From an uncultured Bacteroidales bacterium (lineage in GTDB: Bacteria; Bacteroidota; Bacteroidia; Bacteroidales; Muribaculaceae), in assembly GCA_902779125.1 (NCBI GenBank), contig CACZAC010000005.1:1-64000 (forward strand): a stretch of DNA of 64,000 bases, written 5' to 3'. Shown here piece by piece: positions 58,990 through 64,000 of the stretch. A model generated the notes under the pieces. That model did no database searches and was not told where the DNA came from. It saw only the letters and a list, made by a program, of their open reading frames with translations. Position numbers and translations under genes: made by a program. Position 1 is the first letter of the stretch. Each line of letters begins with the position of its first letter.

Positions 58990-59757
58990 TTACGGCAGGG
59001 TGGGGAGGGCGTCGCTGTGCTGGGCGAAGGCTTCGGCGGCTTCGCAGCGGCACTCGAGACCACGGAAGTGTTCCATCGTTGCGTGCCAGTGGTACACCTC
59101 ATCCATGTGCTGGCTCACGTGGCAGTTGCAGGCCTCGTGTTTGCGTTCCAGCACGCTCTCGATGTTGACCCAATGGGTGGGATGGAACATCTGGCTCTGG
59201 GTGCCCGACATGGCTTCAAAATAGAATAACTTGAAGCGGCGGTCCAGTCGTCGCCAAGCGTCCATCACGAGGATACCGCAGCAGGCGTGGTCGCGGTGTC
59301 CGTCAAGCGGCCAGTGTGTCATCACGATGTCGGGATTCTCGCGGTCGATGAGTTCGCGCATCTCCTTGTAACGCTCCAGATTCACCTCGGTATTGCCGTC
59401 CACTTGGCTCATGAAGATGTGGCGTGCGCCGGTCACCTTGCACGCATTCTCGCTCTCGACCACGCGTATGGCGGCAGCCTCACTGTGGCTCTTGCCTGCT
59501 ATGCCCGCCTCGCCGCGCGTGAGATAGACACACACCACCTCGTGTCCCGCCTCGGTGAACAGGCACATGGTGCCGCCACAGCACGTCTCGGGGTCATCGG
59601 GATGCGCTCCGATGGCGAGCACCTTGAGGCGGCGTTTCTTTGGGTTGCTACCGTTGCCTTTATCGTTTTCCTGGGCATTTGCCTCAATGGGCAGTCCCAG
59701 GACCGTGGCACCCATTGCTGCGGCGCCCGTCATCTTAATCATTTCTCGTCTGTTCAT
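58990..59757 (-). CDS. PIG-L family deacetylase with Tat-like signal
   Basis: Exported N-acetylglucosaminyl-type deacetylase of the PIG-L/LmbE family, 255 residues; the family removes acetyl groups from amino sugars with zinc. The N-terminus NRREMIKMTGAAAMGATVLG is a twin-arginine-type signal with a short hydrophobic stretch. The zinc motif is AIGAHPDDPETCCGG (His-Pro-Asp-Asp), and the second His cluster is THWPLDGHRDHACCG. The C-terminal part is Cys/His rich (HEACNCHVSQHMDE). Standalone gene, divergent from the C10 protease. A TAAATTTG-type -7 box is at 59780-59787. Substrate unknown. Confidence 0.9.
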   Translation of the reverse strand: MNRREMIKMTGAAAMGATVLGLPIEANAQENDKGNGSNPKKRRLKVLAIGAHPDDPETCCGGTMCLFTEAGHEVVCVYLTRGEAGIAGKSHSEAAAIRVVESENACKVTGARHIFMSQVDGNTEVNLERYKEMRELIDRENPDIVMTHWPLDGHRDHACCGILVMDAWRRLDRRFKLFYFEAMSGTQSQMFHPTHWVNIESVLERKHEACNCHVSQHMDEVYHWHATMEHFRGLECRCEAAEAFAQHSDALPTLP

Positions 59758-59929
59758 GAGTTCCTTGTTTTTATCATCGCAAATTTACTTCTTTTTTCTT
59801 GATTTCACCATTTTCTTGGATATTTCATCGTGTTTTTTAAACAAAGTTCTGATTGTTTCATTAAAATGCATTATGAATGAAAATAATGAGTAAATTGCGG
59901 TGTTTTAATGATTATTTGTTATCTTTGCA

Positions 59930-59937
59930 CGCTAATC
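59930..59937 (+). promoter_or_regulatory. predicted -7 element of the C10 protease gene
   Basis: TATCTTTG, 33 nt before the ATG at 59971. No clear -33 TTG at the usual distance. Confidence 0.55.
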
Positions 59938-59970
59938 TAATTATACTCATACCGCCAAATTCATTATAAT

Positions 59971-62900
59971 ATGTCTAAAATTCGTCTTTTTTTCTTGTTG
60001 GTGTGCTGCGCGGTCTATGGTACGGCATTGAGCGCTGTCATCAGTGAGAAACAAGCAGGTGATATTGCAGCCCGCTTTTTGGCATCACGCTCGATGAATG
60101 CAACGGGCCTGAAAATCGCTCATCGTGCACCGCTGTTGGGCAGTGAGGCGCCCTCAGGGCGAAACGCCTACTATGTATTTAATCTGGCACGGGCTGGACA
60201 AGGCTTTGTGATTGTTGCCGGTGACGACCGTGTCCCTGCAATTCTGGGATATAGTGACCAGGGCTCTTTTGACGCGACCGATGTGCCACCCGTTTTGCAG
60301 GAATGGCTCGATGGCTATAACAGCCAGATTCAAGTCGTGGCTGCCGGTGGTGCGGCCGAGGTGCGTACCTCGGTGGGTGCTGCCATTGAGCCGATGCTCA
60401 ATGTGCATTGGGGTCAGGGTAGCCCGTACAACGTGCGTTTTCCCCACATCAGTGGCAGTAGCAATGCCCACGCCTACACGGGCTGTGTCGCCACAGCGAT
60501 GGCACAGGTGATGGCTTACTACCAGTATCCTGCCCGTCCCACAATCACCATTCCCGGATACACATCCAGTAGTGGCAAGACCTATGCGGTCAACATGCCG
60601 TCTTTGTCGCCTGTCAACTTCGCATGGGACGAGATGCAGGACACCTATTATACTAATGATACCTTGAGCGCAGCCGCTGATGCTGTAACGACGCTCATGT
60701 TGTACTGTTCCTCGGCGCTGAAATCCAACTTCGGTCTGACCTCTACGGGCGCCTATGCGCGCAATGTGCCCGGCACACTGATTGATTACTTTGGCTACAA
60801 GGACAGTGGCCGTTTTGTCAGGCGCAACAACTATACCACCCGCAATTGGGAGGAAATCATCTATGCCGAGCTGGCCGCAGGCCGCCCCGTTGTATATAGT
60901 GGCAACAAGGCTTCTGGCGGTCATGCGTTCGTCTGTGACGGCTATGATGGCGAGGGCCGCTTCCACATCAACTGGGGCTGGGCTGGTAAGAGCAACGGTT
61001 ATTTCCTGCTCAACCTACTCAATCCCAGCGAAGAGGGTATCGGGAGCGCCGCTGGAGCCTATGGCTATGTCTATAGCCAGGGTGCCTGCCTCGGTGTTGA
61101 GCCCGATGATGGCGTGAGTGGCGAATGCGCTGAATTCACGTTCGAGGATTTGGCGATTAACAGTTACAACAATACCCGTAGCGCCTCAACCGCCAATTTC
61201 TCGGTCACGGTATCGGGCAAATTCGTCAACAACAGCAACGTGACGACCCAGTTCCGCCAGGGATGGGGACTGTACAAGGATGGCGAGTTGGTGGATGTGC
61301 TGTTTATCCGTTATACTACCAGTCCCATTAGCAACGGCGAGACTGTCTCGGTCAATGCCAGGTCTCTGAGTTTCGGCGCTGGAATCACCAGTGGCACTTA
61401 CCGCATCATGCCCATCTATTCGATTTATCCTGATACGCTCTACAAGCCGTGTATCGGTGCTGATGTGAACTATATCGAAGTGAAGTTTGACGGCACTTAT
61501 TCCTGTACCATCAAGGGTTATGGCACGGCGGGCTCCACAACTAAATACACGGTGAATTCCTGTGATTTCCAGGGTACGCTCAACCATGGCAAACCGGTGA
61601 CAACCACTCTGAATCTGACCAATGCCGGTACCTCCCAGAATGACTTGATTTACATGTTTGTTGACGGGACGTTCACCGCGACAGGCCTAGCCAGTATCGA
61701 GCCTGGACAAGCCGATGACCTGGTTTACCGTTTCACGCCCACTACGGCTGGCAGCAAGACCTTGACCTTCTCATTGAACGAAAACGGCTCATCTCCGTTC
61801 TATACCAAGAAGGTGACCATCAACACCATGCCCAGCGCTTCGCTCGATGTGTCTTACCGCATCCTGGGCATCACCGATGAGGAGGGACGTGTCATCACTG
61901 CCGACCACTATACCATCATTGCCGATGTCACCAACACGGGCTCGACCCCCTATGATGAGGACTTCTCGGTACGCCTCTACCGCATCAACAACAACGAGAC
62001 CAATGTAGGCACCGAGTTGTTGAACCAAAGCCAGCCCTTGCAACTTGCTCCTGGCGAGTCGGCAAGTCTGCAATTTGACTTCGACCATGACTTGATTGAC
62101 GGCTGGAGGTATTTCTGCTACCTGTATTACTATAGTGCCGGCCAGACGGTAGGCACCGGGACCAGATGGTACACCCTGAACTTCCCCACCGGACCCGTCG
62201 AGACCCACAGCGTGACGGCAGCGGTCAATCCTGTCGAGGGCGGCGTGATTACCTTCATGAGCGGTGTGGCTGACGGCGAGGCCCAGGTCGGCAAGACGGT
62301 GTCGTTTGCCGTGATGCCGAGCGAGGGTTATGTCATTAACAACATAATGGCTGTTACTGCTGATGGCGATACGTTGGCTCTCAACCATAATGCCAACAGC
62401 GGCAACTACAGTTTTGTGATGCCTTCAAGCGATGTGGCTGTCACAGCTACGGCAATTGCCATTCACGACATCACCACTGCGCTTAACAATGCCGCTGGTG
62501 GACGCGTGGTTTTGAGTGCTACCCAGGCAACTGCTGGAGAAATGGTCACTGTTACTGTAACTCCTAATGTGGGATGGCATTGTGACGGCGTCACTGTTAC
62601 GGCTTACGGCTCACCCGTTGCAAGCACCGACAGCGGCGATGGCGTGTTCACCTTTGCCATGCCCGATGACGATGCAACTGTCGATGTCATCTTCACACGC
62701 GATTCGGGCAGTCTCTTTAAACTGGTGGATTCTAGAAGCGAGATTGCCGAGGGTGATACCTATGTGCTCCTGAGCCGCAACTACAATAAGGTGATGAAGC
62801 AAATGGGTGACATGGACGAGACCTTCCAGGCGGTTGATGTGGCACAATGGATGGACGAGAGCCAATCCGTTGTCAGGGTAAGCGACGATGCCTGCATGTT

Positions 62901-63669
62901 CACGATGACTCAGGTAGCCGATACTACTGTTTCTGGTAACGCTCGTACCGCAGCCTATCTGACCAACGGTAACGGCTTCATGCGCACCGGCAATTACAAT
63001 GTATTCCTCAATGACGAGATTTCGGCCGAGAGCCGTGCTTGGATGTATATCGGCAATGCCTCAAATTGCCTTATCCGCTTTAAGGATACCTCCAGCGGCT
63101 CCAATGCCAACTGGATTGTGCGCTATGACCCCGATGCCGATAATTTCAAAATGATGAACTGGAACGTCACTGGTGCCGAGGTTTCACGCGTGTGGCTCTA
63201 TAAACTGGTTGACGCCTATCAGGTGAATACCATGTGCGTGCCCGATGAAGGCGGTACTGTCACGCTCGTCTGCGGTATTGTGGATGGTAAAGCCCAGGCG
63301 GGAGAAAACGTGGTGTTTGCCTTGACGCCTGCAACCGATTTCACAGTGGGCAAGGTGGAGGTCATCACAGTGGCAGGTGACACGATTGTTCCTGTATTGG
63401 ATGACGAGAGTGGGCTCTATAGCTTCATGATGCCCGATAGTGATATCACTATCAGTGTGACGATGGAGCAGCCTGCTGGCCCCGAGTTCGTTCTTGGAGA
63501 CGTGAACGCCGACGGCATTGCCAGTATCGCCGATATAGCCACTCTGATTGATTATCTGTTGGGTTCTGATGTGCAGATTGACAACAATGCTGCGGATGTT
63601 GACGAGAATCAGTCCATCTCGATTGCCGACGTTGCCATCCTCATTGACATGATATTGGGGGGTGACTGA
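59971..63669 (+). CDS. C10 (streptopain-type) cysteine protease with repeat domains and dockerin-like tail
   Basis: Exported protease of 1232 residues. Order: signal peptide (1-22); Spi/propeptide domain (about 25-115, QGFVIVAGDDRVPAILGYSD); C10 catalytic domain with nucleophile C172 (YTGCVATAMAQVM) and H318 (GGHAFVCDGYDG), plus HINWGWAGKSNGYF; Ig/CARDB-like domains (about 390-740, with GTYRIMPIYSIYPDTLYK and FSVRLYRINNNET); three bacterial surface repeats ending FxMPxxDxxVxVT (about 750-1200, e.g. YSFVMPSSDVAVTATAI); and two dockerin-like EF-hand halves (GDVNADGIASIADIATLID, ADVDENQSISIADVAILID). Relatives are host-protein-degrading virulence or nutrition proteases such as SpeB and interpain. 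Full length with no defects. Confidence 0.94.
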   Translation: MSKIRLFFLLVCCAVYGTALSAVISEKQAGDIAARFLASRSMNATGLKIAHRAPLLGSEAPSGRNAYYVFNLARAGQGFVIVAGDDRVPAILGYSDQGSFDATDVPPVLQEWLDGYNSQIQVVAAGGAAEVRTSVGAAIEPMLNVHWGQGSPYNVRFPHISGSSNAHAYTGCVATAMAQVMAYYQYPARPTITIPGYTSSSGKTYAVNMPSLSPVNFAWDEMQDTYYTNDTLSAAADAVTTLMLYCSSALKSNFGLTSTGAYARNVPGTLIDYFGYKDSGRFVRRNNYTTRNWEEIIYAELAAGRPVVYSGNKASGGHAFVCDGYDGEGRFHINWGWAGKSNGYFLLNLLNPSEEGIGSAAGAYGYVYSQGACLGVEPDDGVSGECAEFTFEDLAINSYNNTRSASTANFSVTVSGKFVNNSNVTTQFRQGWGLYKDGELVDVLFIRYTTSPISNGETVSVNARSLSFGAGITSGTYRIMPIYSIYPDTLYKPCIGADVNYIEVKFDGTYSCTIKGYGTAGSTTKYTVNSCDFQGTLNHGKPVTTTLNLTNAGTSQNDLIYMFVDGTFTATGLASIEPGQADDLVYRFTPTTAGSKTLTFSLNENGSSPFYTKKVTINTMPSASLDVSYRILGITDEEGRVITADHYTIIADVTNTGSTPYDEDFSVRLYRINNNETNVGTELLNQSQPLQLAPGESASLQFDFDHDLIDGWRYFCYLYYYSAGQTVGTGTRWYTLNFPTGPVETHSVTAAVNPVEGGVITFMSGVADGEAQVGKTVSFAVMPSEGYVINNIMAVTADGDTLALNHNANSGNYSFVMPSSDVAVTATAIAIHDITTALNNAAGGRVVLSATQATAGEMVTVTVTPNVGWHCDGVTVTAYGSPVASTDSGDGVFTFAMPDDDATVDVIFTRDSGSLFKLVDSRSEIAEGDTYVLLSRNYNKVMKQMGDMDETFQAVDVAQWMDESQSVVRVSDDACMFTMTQVADTTVSGNARTAAYLTNGNGFMRTGNYNVFLNDEISAESRAWMYIGNASNCLIRFKDTSSGSNANWIVRYDPDADNFKMMNWNVTGAEVSRVWLYKLVDAYQVNTMCVPDEGGTVTLVCGIVDGKAQAGENVVFALTPATDFTVGKVEVITVAGDTIVPVLDDESGLYSFMMPDSDITISVTMEQPAGPEFVLGDVNADGIASIADIATLIDYLLGSDVQIDNNAADVDENQSISIADVAILIDMILGGD

Positions 63670-63716
63670 TGGCGGCTCAATGCAACAAGAAAAATGATTA
63701 AAACCAGTGAAAATAA

Positions 63717-63746
63717 TTGGTGTTTGTGTTTTTCTTGCTATCTTTG
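63717..63746 (+). promoter_or_regulatory. predicted promoter of the right-edge gene
   Basis: TTG (63717-63719), 19 nt, TATCTTTG (63739-63746). The start codon is about 110 nt downstream, so the leader is long. Confidence 0.7.
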
Positions 63747-63856
63747 TGAATGAAAATGAATTAAATTAATGAATAATGATGATGGCGGACAGAAGTTCGG
63801 GTTCACGATGTCTGCTGTTGATGATGAATTAAGGGCCCGGTTAAAAAACAATTACA

Positions 63857-64000
63857 ATGATGAAAAAACTACTTTTATTCCTTATGATGCTCGCTTTTGC
63901 ACTACCAGCTGCAATAGCGGGCGAAAAGACGATTGTCATCAATCGCAACGAGGGAATCTATGAGGATGGCACCGGGGTGTATTATTGCACCAAGGGTGGC
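63857..64000 (+). CDS. secreted protein, truncated by window end
   Basis: The first 48 codons of a gene that runs off the window. It starts at tandem ATGs (63857 and 63860) and encodes a clear signal peptide (MKKLLLFLMMLAFALPAAIAG), then KTIVINRNEGIYEDGTGVYY. No stop appears before 64000. The signal peptide and long leader suggest a surface or periplasmic protein like its upstream neighbour. No family can be assigned from this piece. A different-frame start at 63769 would give a 64-residue frame that overlaps this gene and lacks sense as a protein. Confidence 0.75.
   Translation, partial: MMKKLLLFLMMLAFALPAAIAGEKTIVINRNEGIYEDGTGVYYCTKGG

Noticed and set aside
63769..63963. 64-residue plus-strand frame at the right edge
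   Set aside because: It runs through the signal-peptide codons of the 63857 gene in another frame; its sequence has no protein character.

Overview
The window looks like a chromosomal segment of a gut-type Bacteroidales bacterium, probably Muribaculaceae or Prevotellaceae. The evidence is the recurrent Bacteroidetes promoter (-33 TTG, 19-20 nt, -7 TAnnTTTG) in front of many genes and a tRNA, GH97, GH109 and GH18 glycosidases, a C10 (streptopain-type) protease, dockerin-like C-termini, a tricorn-type protease, and the Bacteroidetes-type xylB-xylA-xylE order. GC content is close to 50%, with AT-rich patches at the left end (181-855) and around 6160-7400 that may be acquired. No rRNA, CRISPR array, phage or conjugative module was seen.

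Layout. 1-7400: an AT-rich orphan, an agmatine-deiminase-like enzyme, a GH97 / unknown / FAD-oxidoreductase transcription unit, a fucosyltransferase-like protein, and two copies of a ~90-nt structured repeat. 7401-12205: an eight-gene minus-strand redox unit led by a glutathione peroxidase and an OhrR-type MarR regulator. It includes an exported glutathione peroxidase-nitroreductase fusion, and three ATCG-N4-CGAT palindromes sit on and near its promoter. 12354-21045: plus-strand carbohydrate genes, namely SDR, GH109 and an N-acetylhexosamine-kinase-like protein (GalNAc use), then xylB-xylA-xylE. 21460-23540: nitroreductase, AlkZ-like glycosylase and DUF4298. 23641-28351: tricorn-like protease and two secreted unknowns. 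28367-33616: an ATPase followed by two exported nucleases, a glycerophosphodiesterase and a GH18 protein, arranged like one unit.

33835-40126 is the most unusual block. It encodes an SPFH/band-7 protein, a ribbon-helix-helix regulator and six tandem membrane proteins built from about eight copies of one multi-TM module. The last member is a 58-residue remnant. A palindrome covers the predicted start site of the unit. 40300-51426 is mostly housekeeping: pepT, tRNA-Lys, a CotH-dockerin protein, NAD(P)HX repair, tRNA-Leu, YihY, adk, hpt, a peptide transporter and SufE. It is interrupted by a REP-associated transposase with an extra Rossmann/DprA-like domain, flanked by two palindromic elements. 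51598-64000: a PpiD-like chaperone, a 1026-residue TPR protein with an outer-membrane barrel, a PIG-L deacetylase, a 1232-residue C10 protease and a truncated secreted protein at the right edge.

A second theme is a set of short-period intergenic arrays (periods 7, 9 and about 10), several folded as long hairpins. A further period-9 array lies inside a coding region. All functions are read from sequence motifs by eye; no database search was run.
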